64,000 bases of DNA from an uncultured Caldilineaceae bacterium (GCA_951812725.1 OX638330.1:3038001-3102000); one strand, 5' to 3'. Shown: positions 1 through 9,200, numbered from the stretch's first letter. Notes: generated by a model not told the origin, from the letters alone. Made by a program: numbers and translations.

Positions 1-879
1 CCACGGCATCTGGCGCGCGGTATATTCGCGGCCTATGCGGGCCGCCTCTTCGGTTGCTGAACCGACCATGACGCCCTCATCTATGCGTTCCGCAACGTCA
101 TGGGGACGGACGCCGTTGAGGAAGAAGACATTGGCTGCATCGCAGGCGGCCTTTACGCGGGCTCGGGCCGCACTCATTTCGGGCGGGAAGGGCGGGTCAT
201 GCGCGTCTGCATGGCCTAGGCTCATGCCCATGTCTCCCGGTCCCCACTCGGCGAAGGCGATACCGGGTACTGCAGCGCTGGCTTCGGCATTTTCGAGTGC
301 GCGGCGGTTCTCGATTTTGAGACCCAGCATTATCTCGCCGTCGGGATTCAGCGGCCAGACGTCAGCCTTCTGGACATATTCCTGGGAGTTGACGCCCCAG
401 ATCTCAGCTGCCATCGCTTGTCCTCCGGCACCCCTGCGGCCTTGGGACAGGGCACCTGGATCATCCGAAACGCCGATGGCGTGGACGGGGTAGCGGGAGG
501 ACTCGACGAATACCTTGACCGCGCCAGGCGTTTCCGCATGGCAGAGGAGAATCCCATGGACGCCGCGCGCCAGGACTTGCTTGATCATCCAGGCGTTTGC
601 CCGCATCACATTTTCGTCGGTGCCGTCGGTAGGGATCGTGCAGATGACAGACGGCGTGCGGTGTCCGCTCCTGGTTGTGCCCGCGTCGACAAGCCCGCGC
701 ATGAATGCACTCAGCCCGACCAAGTCGAAGGCGCCGTGCTCAAAATCCACCATCAGGTAGTCGGCCCAGGTGTCGCTGTGCGCTGTGCCGTTCTCGTAGT
801 TCAAACCACCGTGGACGCCCGAATAGTAGATAGGCTGTCCGGCCTCCAGCAACTCAATCGCTCTGTTAATGCGCGGCAT
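1..879 (-). CDS. HpcH/HpaI aldolase family protein (3' end outside window)
   Basis: Class II aldolases of this family cleave 2-keto-3-deoxy sugar acids or related 4-hydroxy-2-oxo acids to pyruvate plus an aldehyde, using a divalent metal. The visible 293 codons start MPRINRAIEL and contain the family signatures DFEHGAFD and, later, GLKIENRRALENAEA followed by EWGPGDMGMSLG. The metal-binding Glu and Asp of the family fall in this second stretch. The ATG at 879 is preceded by a strong AGGAGG ribosome site. The frame is open to the window edge, so the C-terminus is missing. It is the most promoter-distal gene of the operon visible here, 48 nt after the E2 gene. Making pyruvate next to a 2-oxoacid dehydrogenase is coherent, but the true substrate cannot be read from sequence. 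Confidence 0.85.
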   Translation of the reverse strand, partial: MPRINRAIELLEAGQPIYYSGVHGGLNYENGTAHSDTWADYLMVDFEHGAFDLVGLSAFMRGLVDAGTTRSGHRTPSVICTIPTDGTDENVMRANAWMIKQVLARGVHGILLCHAETPGAVKVFVESSRYPVHAIGVSDDPGALSQGRRGAGGQAMAAEIWGVNSQEYVQKADVWPLNPDGEIMLGLKIENRRALENAEASAAVPGIAFAEWGPGDMGMSLGHADAHDPPFPPEMSAARARVKAACDAANVFFLNGVRPHDVAERIDEGVMVGSATEEAARIGREYTARQMPW

Positions 880-927
880 ACCGCCTCCTTGCTTTGAAGT
901 GGCTGTGGCTGACAGCGCCACCATGAA

Positions 928-2247
928 TTACAACGCTCGCAGCGGCTCTTCGATCATGCCGACAAGTGCATCCAGGAACTGGGCGGCGCGGACACCGTCG
1001 ACAGCACGGTGGTCGCAGGACAGGGTCAGGGTCATCATCGGGCGTACGACAGGCTGCCCATTCTCGGCTACAACTCGATCGGCGATTCGGCCCACCGCCA
1101 GGATCGCGGCCTGGGGCGGGTTGACGATTGCGTTGAAGGCATCGACACCGTACATGCCCAGATTGCTAATTGTAAAGGTCCCGCCGGCAAAGTCGTCGGG
1201 AAGTAGTCCGGCGCCGTTGGCGCGGGCGACGAGGTCGGCCCTGCGCGCGGCAATCTCATCGACGCGCAGGCGGTCGGCGCTATGGACAACCGGGACAAGC
1301 AGCCCGTCTTCAACTGCAATGGCCAAGCCAACGTTTATGTCCGGGTTGGTAACGATTTTGCCGTCATCCCAGAAGGAGTTGAGGCGAGGGAAACGGGCCA
1401 GAGAGAGCGCAGACAGCTTCGTAAGCATGTCGGTGTAGGTGATTTTTTCACCGTCTGCGGCGCCGGCCGCGAGAAGCGTACGCCAGTTCATCAGTTGGGC
1501 TGCGCTTACGTCACGCACCAGGTAGAAGTGGGGCACGCTGGTCCAACTATCTGTCAGGCGTTGGGCCATGATCTGCCACATGCGCGAAACGGACTGCGTT
1601 TCCGGTTCGATCGCGGACGCACGGTCGGTGGTTGCGGCCACTTCGGGGACAGGTTGCGGCAGGATTTCGGCTTGAGGATCTGCAACCATGGGGACATCGG
1701 CGGCGAGTACGGCGCCTTCGGGACCATGTCCGTCAAGCGTCGCCAGGTCGATGCCTCGTTCGCGCGCAAGGCGCCGCGCCTTAGGCGAGGCGAGAACGCG
1801 CGAGTCGGAACCGGCTGCGCGGATATGGGCTTCCACGTCTTCCTTGGAGATGCGACCGCCAGCGGCCGAAACCTGTGACAGATCGACTCCGTGTTCGGCG
1901 GCGATGCGCGCTGCGACCGGGCTGGAAGGAAGAGGAGGGTCTGCGGGCTTGTCTTCGGCCGGGGCCTCCTGTGGGTCGCTCGCTTGCTGCGGCGCGGGCA
2001 CTTCTTCTCCTTCGGCGGCGATCTGTGCGATCACCTGTCCGACAGGGATTTCATCGCCTTCCTTGGCGGTTACTGCTGTCAACAGGCCGGAGGCGGGCGC
2101 TTCCACCTGCACGTCCACCTTGTCGGTGGCCACCTCCATCAGCGGCTCGCCGGCGGTGACCATTTCGCCTTCCTTTTTGAGCCACCGCAGCAAGACGCCT
2201 TCGTCCTGGGCCATGCCCAGCGCCGGCATTATCACTTCTTTGGCCAT
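928..2247 (-). CDS. Dihydrolipoamide acyltransferase (E2) of a 2-oxoacid dehydrogenase complex
   Basis: This is the 439-residue E2 core of a pyruvate- or acetoin-type dehydrogenase, which moves the acyl group from the lipoyl arm to CoA. An N-terminal lipoyl domain (about 1-78) carries the target lysine K43 in EVATDKVDV. Two consecutive peripheral-subunit-binding-like segments follow: [18 protein letters not shown], and a second beginning [19 protein letters not shown]. The C-terminal catalytic domain (about 210-439) ends with the active-site motif CDHRAVDG. One lipoyl domain with two E3/E1-binding modules is less usual than one of each. It lies 42 nt after E1 beta in the same operon. No E3 (lipoamide dehydrogenase) gene is in the window, so E3 must come from elsewhere. 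Confidence 0.95.
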   Translation of the reverse strand: MAKEVIMPALGMAQDEGVLLRWLKKEGEMVTAGEPLMEVATDKVDVQVEAPASGLLTAVTAKEGDEIPVGQVIAQIAAEGEEVPAPQQASDPQEAPAEDKPADPPLPSSPVAARIAAEHGVDLSQVSAAGGRISKEDVEAHIRAAGSDSRVLASPKARRLARERGIDLATLDGHGPEGAVLAADVPMVADPQAEILPQPVPEVAATTDRASAIEPETQSVSRMWQIMAQRLTDSWTSVPHFYLVRDVSAAQLMNWRTLLAAGAADGEKITYTDMLTKLSALSLARFPRLNSFWDDGKIVTNPDINVGLAIAVEDGLLVPVVHSADRLRVDEIAARRADLVARANGAGLLPDDFAGGTFTISNLGMYGVDAFNAIVNPPQAAILAVGRIADRVVAENGQPVVRPMMTLTLSCDHRAVDGVRAAQFLDALVGMIEEPLRAL

Positions 2248-2289
2248 GTGTTCCCCCTTTTAGGGTCGTCAGATAACGAGACCGGGATG

Positions 2290-3327
2290 TTAGCTGGCTC
2301 CGGCGCACATAGCCTTGGCCGTCTCGACAACGTCGTCTGCGTCTGGGATGGTCAGGTCTTCCATCGCTGGAGAGAACGGGACCGGAACGTTCATTGCGCC
2401 GATGCGCTTAACCGGGGCATCCAGATAGTAAAATGCGCCGTCGGCAATGACAGATGCAATTTCACCTGTGACGCCATACTGCCGGTAGCCCTCATCCAGC
2501 ACCAGCGCCCGGCTTGTCTTTTTCGCAGACTGGATAAGGGTATCTGAGTCGAGCGGGTTTGTTGTGCGGGGATCGATCAGCTCGGCACTGATTCCGATCG
2601 ACGCCAGCTTGTCTGCCGCCTCGAGACCTACGTACACCATCGAGCTGGTTGCAATGATGGTGATGTCCTCACCGGTTCGCTTCACGTCCGCCTGCCCGAG
2701 AGGGAGCGTGTACTCTTCTTCCGGCACAGGTCCCTTCTCCTGATAGAGCATTTTGTCTTCGAAGACGACGACGGGATTGTCGTCGCGGATGGCGGTCTTC
2801 ATCAGCCCTTTGGCGTCGTACGGTGTGGCGGGCAGGGCTACTTTCAGGCCGGGGATGTGGCTGAAGAGAGCATGCAGAGACTGGCTATGCTGGGCGGCGG
2901 AGCGGCGGCTGGCCCCCAAGGTCGTCCGCAGGACCATGGGCACTGTCAGTTTACCGCCGGACATGTAGTGGGTCTTGGCGGCCTGGTTGACCAATTGGTC
3001 CATCACCAGGGTGGTGAAGTCGCCAAACATGATGTCCACAATGGGCCGCATACCAGTGATGGCCGCACCGACACCGATGCCGGCAATGCCTGCCTCCGAA
3101 ATGGGGGAATCAATGACGCGTTCAGGGCCGAACTCGTCCAACAGACCGACCAGGACTTTGAAAACCGAGCCGGCTTCTGCGACATCCTCACCAATGACAA
3201 AGACGTTCTCATCGCGAGCCATCTCTTCGGCGATAGCTTCACGGATGGCTTGACCGAATGTTATCTGACGTTCCCCCGGCGCGTGAATGGCGGGGCTGCT
3301 ATGGGTTCCGTTCTCAAGCGTAGACAT
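2290..3327 (-). CDS. 2-oxoacid dehydrogenase E1 component, beta subunit
   Basis: This is the transketolase-like beta subunit (345 aa) of the thiamine-diphosphate E1. It pairs with the alpha subunit encoded just upstream to decarboxylate pyruvate or acetoin. Visible family blocks are ITFGQAIREAIAEEM near the N-terminus, VIGEDVAEAGSVFKV, DSPISEAGIAGIGVGAA, AAQHSQSLHALFSHIPGLKV and DEGYRQYGVTGEIA. The QHSQSLHA and PATPYDAKGLMKTAIRDDNP blocks resemble both PDH and acetoin dehydrogenase beta chains. A longer frame opens at 3390, but the ATG at 3327 (MSTLENGT) matches the family start. That ATG overlaps the last 14 nt of the alpha gene, which implies translational coupling and a 1:1 supply. Confidence 0.95.
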   Translation of the reverse strand: MSTLENGTHSSPAIHAPGERQITFGQAIREAIAEEMARDENVFVIGEDVAEAGSVFKVLVGLLDEFGPERVIDSPISEAGIAGIGVGAAITGMRPIVDIMFGDFTTLVMDQLVNQAAKTHYMSGGKLTVPMVLRTTLGASRRSAAQHSQSLHALFSHIPGLKVALPATPYDAKGLMKTAIRDDNPVVVFEDKMLYQEKGPVPEEEYTLPLGQADVKRTGEDITIIATSSMVYVGLEAADKLASIGISAELIDPRTTNPLDSDTLIQSAKKTSRALVLDEGYRQYGVTGEIASVIADGAFYYLDAPVKRIGAMNVPVPFSPAMEDLTIPDADDVVETAKAMCAGAS

Positions 3328-4306
3328 GCCGGTCCACCTCGCTTTCACTGGGGAATGACGCCTCTTCGGCGAAGGCAACCGCGTCGTCAACGGCTGTCTT
3401 GACTTCCTGCTGGATTCGCTCTAAGACTTGCTTTTCCGCCTGCTCGCTTTTCAACAGCCAGTCCTCGAGAAGAATCAACGGGTCCCGCTTGGCCCATTCA
3501 GCTTCCTCTTCGCGAGTGCGGTATGGGCGGTCGATATCGCCGACATGGTGTCCGCGGAATCGATAGGTATTGCAGACGAGGAAGGCAGGACCGCCGCCCT
3601 TGCGGGCGCGGTCGATCACGAGGCGGGCGGTGGCGTGGACAGTGCGAATGTCCTGGCCGTCAATAGCCTGTGCGTGGACACCGAAGCCGGAGGCCCGGCC
3701 GACCATGGAGCCGGCCGCGGTCTTGGAGTTGTGGGTATACTCACCATACTGATTGTTTTCGCAGACATAGATAACCGGCAGCTTCCAGAGTTGGGCCATA
3801 TTCATGGACTCGTACAAGAGTCCCTGTCCCAAAGCGCCGTCGCCAAAGAAACAGACGGAAACCTGATCGGTTCCGCGTAGTTTTATGGACATGCCTGCGC
3901 CGGTGGCGATGCCTGCGCTGCCGCCGACGATGCCATTTGCGCCCAGGTTGCCGGTCTCCTGATCGGCGATGTGCATGGAGCCGCCTTTGCCGCGGCAGTA
4001 GCCGGCCTCTTTGCCCAAGAGCTCGGCGAACATTCGGTCCAGATCGGCGCCTTTGGCGAGGCAATGACCGTGGCCGCGGTGCGTGCTGGTGATGTAATCG
4101 TCCTGTCTCAGGGCCTCGCAGATGCCGACGGCAATCGCCTCCTCGCCGATGTAGAGGTGGGTGATGCCCGGCATGCGAGCACTGGTGTAAAGGTCGTTGG
4201 CGGTTTCTTCAAAAGTGCGAATCTTGACCATCTGCTCATAGGCTTGGAGCCAATGCTCAGTGTCCAGTTCAGTTTCGTTCGGGTTGCTGTCGTTCTTTTC
4301 GCTCAT
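3314..4306 (-). CDS. 2-oxoacid dehydrogenase E1 component, alpha subunit
   Basis: This 330-residue protein has the thiamine-diphosphate fold. The cofactor motif runs from GDG (155-157) to NN (184-185), and RGHGHCLAKG (about 77-86) and KGGSMHI are typical of PDH/acetoin dehydrogenase alpha chains. It performs the decarboxylation step together with the beta subunit. The ATG at 4306 follows the SDR gene by 29 nt. The separate alpha and beta chains and the lack of an E3 gene are typical of the acetoin dehydrogenase (AcoAB) or Gram-positive-type PDH arrangement. Sequence alone does not decide between pyruvate and acetoin. The operon context of sugar-acid enzymes favours pyruvate or a related 2-oxoacid, which is an inference. 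Confidence 0.95.
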   Translation of the reverse strand: MSEKNDSNPNETELDTEHWLQAYEQMVKIRTFEETANDLYTSARMPGITHLYIGEEAIAVGICEALRQDDYITSTHRGHGHCLAKGADLDRMFAELLGKEAGYCRGKGGSMHIADQETGNLGANGIVGGSAGIATGAGMSIKLRGTDQVSVCFFGDGALGQGLLYESMNMAQLWKLPVIYVCENNQYGEYTHNSKTAAGSMVGRASGFGVHAQAIDGQDIRTVHATARLVIDRARKGGGPAFLVCNTYRFRGHHVGDIDRPYRTREEEAEWAKRDPLILLEDWLLKSEQAEKQVLERIQQEVKTAVDDAVAFAEEASFPSESEVDRHVYA

Positions 4307-4335
4307 GGCGTTACCCCATGGATGAGACTGAGTTC

Positions 4336-5142
4336 TTACCAGTGCATAACCCAGCCGCTGTCAACGTTAATGGCCTGGCCGGTGATATTGCGGGCGTGTT
4401 CGGAGGCCAGGAATACGACCGTGGACGCGATCTCCTCCTGGGAAACCAGACGTCCCAAGACTGCCAGCCGCCCGATCTTGTCCGTACACCATTCTTCGTA
4501 GGTGGGTCTCTCGTTCTCTGGCATATCGGCGGTGGAAAACTTGTGGATCCGTCTTTGGAGCGGCGTGTCGACCATTCCGGGACAGATGGCGTTGGCTCGT
4601 ATATTGTAAGTGGCAAAGTCCTTGGCTGCAATTTGCATGAAACTGAGGACGGCGGCCTTGGAAACGCTGTATGGGGGATCGGTTTGGGAGCCGATCTGGC
4701 CGGAAACGGAGGAGAAGAAGAGGAAGGTGCCCTGCCGGCGGGCGATCATCGGCGCGTAGAAGGCATGGGCGGTGTTGACCGCGCCCAACACATTCACTTC
4801 GTGGACGCGGGGCCAGTCGGAGGGCTCAAGGTTCCAGAAGGGGAAGCCGCCTTTGCCCGAATCGATGCCAACGGTGTAGACCACGTGGCGAACCGGTCCG
4901 AACTCCTCTTCGACGCGTGCTGCGGTTGCCTGCAGAGCCGCGAAGTCGGTGACATCCACCTGTGCGGAGAATGTATCGACGCCGTGTTGGGCCGCCTCAT
5001 TCGCCACCTCATCCACAACCGGATCGCGATCGAGCAGCGCCACGCCCGCGCCCTCTTCGGCGAAGGTCTTGGCGATCATCCGGCCCATCCCGTTTGCGCC
5101 GCCGACGACGACGGCGTTTTGTCCCCCTAGTTCCAGATTCAT
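4336..5142 (-). CDS. Short-chain dehydrogenase/reductase
   Basis: This is a classical SDR of 268 residues counted from the ATG at 5142 (MNLELGGQ). That start has a GAGGA ribosome site; an in-frame ATG at 5205 would add 21 residues that do not look like SDR. The dinucleotide-binding motif is GGANGMG (14-20), and the catalytic residues are Ser144/145 in FFSSVSG with Tyr158 and Lys162 in YSVSK. The C-terminal ITGQAINVDSGW block is typical of the family. A substrate cannot be assigned. Co-transcription with a hydroxyacid dehydrogenase, a lactate/malate dehydrogenase-type enzyme and a 2-oxoacid dehydrogenase suggests oxidation of a polyol or sugar-acid intermediate. Confidence 0.9.
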   Translation of the reverse strand: MNLELGGQNAVVVGGANGMGRMIAKTFAEEGAGVALLDRDPVVDEVANEAAQHGVDTFSAQVDVTDFAALQATAARVEEEFGPVRHVVYTVGIDSGKGGFPFWNLEPSDWPRVHEVNVLGAVNTAHAFYAPMIARRQGTFLFFSSVSGQIGSQTDPPYSVSKAAVLSFMQIAAKDFATYNIRANAICPGMVDTPLQRRIHKFSTADMPENERPTYEEWCTDKIGRLAVLGRLVSQEEIASTVVFLASEHARNITGQAINVDSGWVMHW

Positions 5143-5330
5143 AGCATTCCTCGGAATCTCCGTGGGCGTGGCCCGGCCGCTGATGGCAACGGGCGCAGCA
5201 TCCATTTATTGTACAAAGTGTGCGTCGTCCTGAACGTGTTTCATCAGTTGAGGGCTTGACCGGCAGTAAGGGAACGGTCTGCTGGCAGAAGGAAATGGAA
5301 ACGCGATGTATTCCTCGGCAGCCGGTTCGA

Positions 5331-6392
5331 TTACGGATCCGCCCCTGTGCGGTTCGCCTTTACGCGCGGGGTCAGATCGAATTGGGTTTCGTGGCCGTTG
5401 AAGAAGCGCTCCAGCTCGTCGACCATCAGCGAAAAGAAGCCCAGCTGCCCAGTTGGGCCGCCGTAGGCGCCAATGTGAGGGCTAAGAAAAACGTTGGGCA
5501 ACTGGAGGATTTCACTGTCGGGGGGCACCGGCTCCGGGTCGAAAACGTCGAGCCCGGCGACGATATCGCCCTGTTTCAGCCTTTCGATCAAGGCGGCCGA
5601 GTCGGTCACTTTGCCGCGGGAAACGCTGACAAATACAGCGCCGGGGCGCAGACGGTCCAGCTCCTCTTTGCCAAGCATTCCTTCGGTTGCGGGTGTGTGG
5701 GGAACGAGGCAGACGACTACGTCACAGGAAAGGACGTTTTCCAGGCTGGTCTGCAAAAAGCCCAGTGCTTCGGGCAATTCCGGCGGCAGATATGGATCGT
5801 GGACCCAGATTTCGGTTTCGAAGGCGCGCAGGAACTTCATCAGGCGGCGTCCCATGTGGCCGCAGCCTATCAACCCAACCCGGCGGCCCCAGAGGACGCC
5901 CGGCATACCATCCATTACCTTGCGGTCGAAGCGTGTCTGGCCTGCAATCATGCGGCGGAAATGTCCGCCGCCGTTGCGTAAGCATACAAGAATCATTGCC
6001 AGCGCCCATTCGGAGACCGGATAGGAGGAGGCGTTGGTGGTATCAACGGTACGGATGCCGCGTTCCCAGGCGGCGTTGAGATCGATACGGCTGGCGAAAC
6101 GATCGCCCTCCATTTCGCCGACTATTTTGAGCGAGGGCGCGGCATCCAGCATATCTGCAGTCAGCGTGGGCGCGCCTAAGCAGACGACAAGCGCGTCGTG
6201 GCCGGGGAGCTTCTTCGAGAATTGGAGCGCGGCCTCCGGGTCGGTATTGGTATCGTAGATACCGCCGCCTTCGCAGGGGAACCAGTCCCAGTCGGCGAAT
6301 GCCTCAAGACGGCGCAGGTCCTGCGCGGCCACGTGGTTATGACGAATGTCATGGTTGAAGGCCAATAGGACTTTGGGTCGTTTTTGGGCCAT
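5331..6392 (-). CDS. D-isomer-specific 2-hydroxyacid dehydrogenase family protein
   Basis: This 353-residue NAD(P)-dependent enzyme interconverts a 2-hydroxyacid and a 2-oxoacid. The Rossmann motif is GCGHMG (176-181). The catalytic residues of the family can be placed at Arg259 (SVSRGKVTD), Glu287 (FDPEPVP) and His306 (SPHIGAY). The N-terminal part (about 1-120) is more diverged than in glycerate or phosphoglycerate dehydrogenases, so the substrate is open. The gene sits 24 nt after the TIM-barrel isomerase gene and about 190 nt before the SDR. It fits an operon for sugar-acid breakdown, where it could reduce or oxidise an aldolase product. Confidence 0.9.
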   Translation of the reverse strand: MAQKRPKVLLAFNHDIRHNHVAAQDLRRLEAFADWDWFPCEGGGIYDTNTDPEAALQFSKKLPGHDALVVCLGAPTLTADMLDAAPSLKIVGEMEGDRFASRIDLNAAWERGIRTVDTTNASSYPVSEWALAMILVCLRNGGGHFRRMIAGQTRFDRKVMDGMPGVLWGRRVGLIGCGHMGRRLMKFLRAFETEIWVHDPYLPPELPEALGFLQTSLENVLSCDVVVCLVPHTPATEGMLGKEELDRLRPGAVFVSVSRGKVTDSAALIERLKQGDIVAGLDVFDPEPVPPDSEILQLPNVFLSPHIGAYGGPTGQLGFFSLMVDELERFFNGHETQFDLTPRVKANRTGADP

Positions 6393-6416
6393 GGGATCTC
6401 TTTCAGACTGAATTCT

Positions 6417-7235
6417 TTAGTTCTGCCAAAGTTCTTTGGCCTTCGGGATGGCCTGGCGGAACCCTTCCTCGCCAGTCTTGCTGGCCTCTTCGACGGAAAT
6501 CCAGCCGTTGAAACCTGCTTTGCGAAAGCGCTCGAATATCGCATTCAAGGGCGTAATGCCGCTGCCAATGAGAACCGGCTCGAACGACCCCTTTTGCCTG
6601 ATGTCGCTTACGTGGATTGCGGCCACGCGCGGCAGCACGGCGTCCAGCACCTTTAGCGGGTCGTCATCGACCGCCAGTAGATTGGCCGTGTCAAAAAGGA
6701 GTTGCAATCCGCTGTCAGCGGTCCTGTCGCAGATTTCGAGAAACACAGAGGCTGTTTGTGAGAAATCGAAATAGGTCCATACATAGCCGATGGCATGGTT
6801 CTCATAAGTGAGCGTAACGCCTGCGGCCTCTGCTTCCTCCACCCACGCCGTCAGGCCCTCTGCTGCCCAGGAAACGCCGTCCTGCCGTTTGACGCCCGGG
6901 TGGTTCTGTCCTGCGGTGACGCGCAGAAAGCTTACACCTAACTGTGCTGCGGCGTCGATGTAGTTGCGGAGCTCCTGTCGGTGTTGCGACCTCACGGCCG
7001 GGTCCGGGTGGGTAAAGTCAGTATAGGTCACCATACCTGCGATTACTACGCCCGCGTCCTGTGCCTGCCTTCGCAGACCGTTCAGATATGGGCTTTCCAG
7101 AGAATCCAGGTGGGCCACACTGATGTCGGCCCCGTCCAGACCAATTTCGGCCGCCAAGCGGAACCAGTCGGCCAGTGTACGCTCGCCATTGCTGATTTCA
7201 GGGTAGAGGGAGGCGGGGAGGCAGGAAAAGGGCAT
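6417..7235 (-). CDS. Sugar phosphate isomerase/epimerase-like TIM-barrel protein
   Basis: This 272-residue AP-endonuclease-2/xylose-isomerase-like barrel belongs to the group that includes hydroxypyruvate isomerase, inosose dehydratase and ketose 3-epimerases. Beta-strand ends with metal ligands are visible as LTYENHAIG, LLFDTANLL, AAIHVSDI and WISVEEAS, giving the Glu/Asp/His/Glu set of this superfamily. The ATG at 7235 (MPFSCLPASLYPE) was preferred to 7259 because it is preceded by GGAG and does not overlap the upstream gene. It begins 4 nt after the beta-propeller gene, so the two are translationally close. The exact reaction cannot be decided from sequence. Confidence 0.85.
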   Translation of the reverse strand: MPFSCLPASLYPEISNGERTLADWFRLAAEIGLDGADISVAHLDSLESPYLNGLRRQAQDAGVVIAGMVTYTDFTHPDPAVRSQHRQELRNYIDAAAQLGVSFLRVTAGQNHPGVKRQDGVSWAAEGLTAWVEEAEAAGVTLTYENHAIGYVWTYFDFSQTASVFLEICDRTADSGLQLLFDTANLLAVDDDPLKVLDAVLPRVAAIHVSDIRQKGSFEPVLIGSGITPLNAIFERFRKAGFNGWISVEEASKTGEEGFRQAIPKAKELWQN

Positions 7236-7239
7236 TGCG

Positions 7240-7947
7240 TTATGACTCCGAGATTGCAACGACCGATCCTGACGATGCGTCGCAATAGAGGAAACGGCTG
7301 TCGGTATCGGCGCTGAGGCCGTGCGGCTCGGGTTCTGTATCGGGCACGGTGATTCGGTCCAGTTCGGAGCCGTCGGTCAGGCTTAGTTTCACGATCACCC
7401 TGTGGCCGGTATGGACAACCCAAACGCCGTCCTCCTCTCGCACTACACCGTGGCCGCGTGTGTATGGCAGAGGGATCACATGCTGGACCGACCAGTCGCT
7501 GATGCGCATTTTGGTCAGCGTCTGATCCTTCAGGGTGGTCAGCCACAGGTGTCCAGGCTCGACATTGTCGTACTCGATGCCATGGGTGCCGCCGCCATTA
7601 GGCAGGGGATGGCGGGAGATGGTCTTGCCGGTTTCGGGGTCGACCCGCAGGATCTCTCCCATCGACTTGCCGGCATCGTGGGCGCGTGCCGGTCGCCACT
7701 TGTCGGCGGAACCGTTGGCCGCCAGCCAGAGGCTGCCTTCGCCCCAGGCCATCCCACTTGTGTTGGAGGAATCGCTGGGAATTTCGCGGATCATTATGGG
7801 CACGCCGTAGTAGTCCAACTCGCCGTTGCGTTCGACCAGCATCACGCGGTCGGTGATCTGGTCAACAATCCACAGGCCATCATCGGTAGCCTGGAGGCCA
7901 TTGGGCACTGCGTAAGGCGAACGAAACAGTTTCTTGTAAGTTTTCAT
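7240..7947 (-). CDS. Beta-propeller (SMP-30/NHL-like) protein
   Basis: This 235-residue protein is made of short WD-like blades: GLWIVDQITDRVMLV, SLWLAANGSADKW, HLWLTTLKDQTLTKM, GVWVVHTGHRVIVKL and FLYCDASSGSVVAI. Each carries the D-x-x-T/N-x-x-V pattern typical of gluconolactonase/SMP-30 or YncE-like propellers. No signal peptide is visible, so it is likely cytoplasmic. Such propellers often act as lactonases on sugar acids, which would suit this operon. However, the usual metal-binding residues cannot be placed with certainty and a ligand-binding role is equally possible. The gene lies between the Ldh-family oxidoreductase and the TIM-barrel gene. Confidence 0.7.
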   Translation of the reverse strand: MKTYKKLFRSPYAVPNGLQATDDGLWIVDQITDRVMLVERNGELDYYGVPIMIREIPSDSSNTSGMAWGEGSLWLAANGSADKWRPARAHDAGKSMGEILRVDPETGKTISRHPLPNGGGTHGIEYDNVEPGHLWLTTLKDQTLTKMRISDWSVQHVIPLPYTRGHGVVREEDGVWVVHTGHRVIVKLSLTDGSELDRITVPDTEPEPHGLSADTDSRFLYCDASSGSVVAISES

Positions 7948-8007
7948 GGCTCACCCTTGGGAATTGAATTCGGATCCGGCGCGCCGCTTGGGACGCGCTG
8001 TTGCCAA

Positions 8008-9057
8008 TTACATTAGTTCTGCCGGCGGAGACACACCGACGGCTTCTCCACTTTCGACGATGCGCGACCAGGTGCTTTCTTCGATTGGGATTCCCTGTTC
8101 CAGCCGGTTCTGGCGGCGTTCTTCCTCGATTTCGCCAGGGTAGTAGATCCTCTTAACGCCTGGCATTTTGGGCGAGGACCTGACCCATTCGACCAGCTTT
8201 TCCACTTCTTGCTTATATTCTTCAGCGTCGATGAAGCTATCGATTTTTATGGCCAGTGCGAGCCAGCCGGAGGCGCCGCGGGTGGGTGGATCGGCGCTGC
8301 AACCGGCCCAGGAAAGCCCGCCGGCGATGGCGTCGATCATCATCCCGAGCCCGTAGCCCTTATGCCCGACCGAGCCGCCCACCGGCAGCATAGCGGCTTC
8401 ACGAGCCATGAATACATTGGGGTCCAACACAGCGTTTCCTTCGGCGTCTATGAGCCAGTCGTCCGGCACGGGCAGCCCGCGCGCCCGCTGCACGTCGACC
8501 TTACCTCCGGCCACCATGCTTGTCGTCATATCCAGCATCAGGGGGCCCCCGCCTGCGCGCGGTGCGCTGAAGGCAAGTGGATTGGGGGGCAAGCGCCGCC
8601 CGGTACCGCCAAAGGGGGCGGTAAAGGGTCCGCCGCCGTTCAGCATAAGCAGGCCGATACAGTCCTGTTCGGCAGCAATTGGTGGAAACGCTCCCAAGCG
8701 GCCGATGTGCGTAGACCGATGGACGGCGACGGCGCCGAAAGTATACTCCTGGGCGCGTTCGACGGCCATTTCCATCGCCTTTTTTGCCAGGACGATGCCC
8801 TGCATCTGCTGGGCGTCGATGACCAATGATACCGGTGACTCGCGCACGACTTTGAGCGTACCAACGGGCTTCATATTTCCTTCCCGTACTGCCGTGATGT
8901 AGCCGGGCAGGCGAATGATGCCGTGGGAGTCATGTCCTACGAGATTGGAGTCGACCAGATGATCGGTGACATCCTGGCCCTGGTCTGGGGGAAAGCCGGC
9001 TGCGGCAAAGATGGCCGCGCCGTACTTTCTCAAGCTGTCGTGGGAGATCGTAGGCAT
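8008..9057 (-). CDS. Ldh family oxidoreductase (malate/L-lactate/ureidoglycolate dehydrogenase type)
   Basis: This 349-residue NAD(P)-dependent 2-hydroxyacid oxidoreductase belongs to the family that contains MdhB, YbiC, AllD and DpkA, which is unrelated to classical LDH. The family signature DSHGIIRLPGY (43-53) contains the catalytic His45 and an arginine (Arg49). Nucleotide-site blocks are GGGPFTAPFGGTGRRLPPNP, and GHKGYGLGMMIDAIAGGLSWAG lies in the C-terminal half. It is the first gene after the promoter at 9172-9200, with a leader of roughly 100 nt. It probably performs the entry oxidation of the compound degraded by this operon. Substrates in the family range from malate and sulfolactate to delta-piperideine-2-carboxylate. 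Confidence 0.9.
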   Translation of the reverse strand: MPTISHDSLRKYGAAIFAAAGFPPDQGQDVTDHLVDSNLVGHDSHGIIRLPGYITAVREGNMKPVGTLKVVRESPVSLVIDAQQMQGIVLAKKAMEMAVERAQEYTFGAVAVHRSTHIGRLGAFPPIAAEQDCIGLLMLNGGGPFTAPFGGTGRRLPPNPLAFSAPRAGGGPLMLDMTTSMVAGGKVDVQRARGLPVPDDWLIDAEGNAVLDPNVFMAREAAMLPVGGSVGHKGYGLGMMIDAIAGGLSWAGCSADPPTRGASGWLALAIKIDSFIDAEEYKQEVEKLVEWVRSSPKMPGVKRIYYPGEIEEERRQNRLEQGIPIEESTWSRIVESGEAVGVSPPAELM

Positions 9058-9171
9058 TGGTGCAGGGTCCTCTGTGAGCTGGTTTGGATGTGGCGGAAGA
9101 GACGGTGATGGGGCGCGGCTCTTGATTTATTCCTGGAGAGGCCTTTGCGGCTCGCTTGTCTCGTATTCAAA

Positions 9172-9200
9172 AGTATACCTTGCACAGAAAAAAGGTTCAA
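9172..9200 (-). promoter_or_regulatory. Sigma70-like promoter of the 9-gene catabolic operon
   Basis: On the minus strand, TTGAAC (9195-9200) is separated by 17 bp from TATACT (9172-9177), which is close to the sigma70 consensus. It points at the Ldh-family gene whose ATG is at 9057, giving an expected leader of about 105 nt. No other convincing promoter was seen between the genes down to position 1, which supports a single transcript. Confidence 0.6.
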
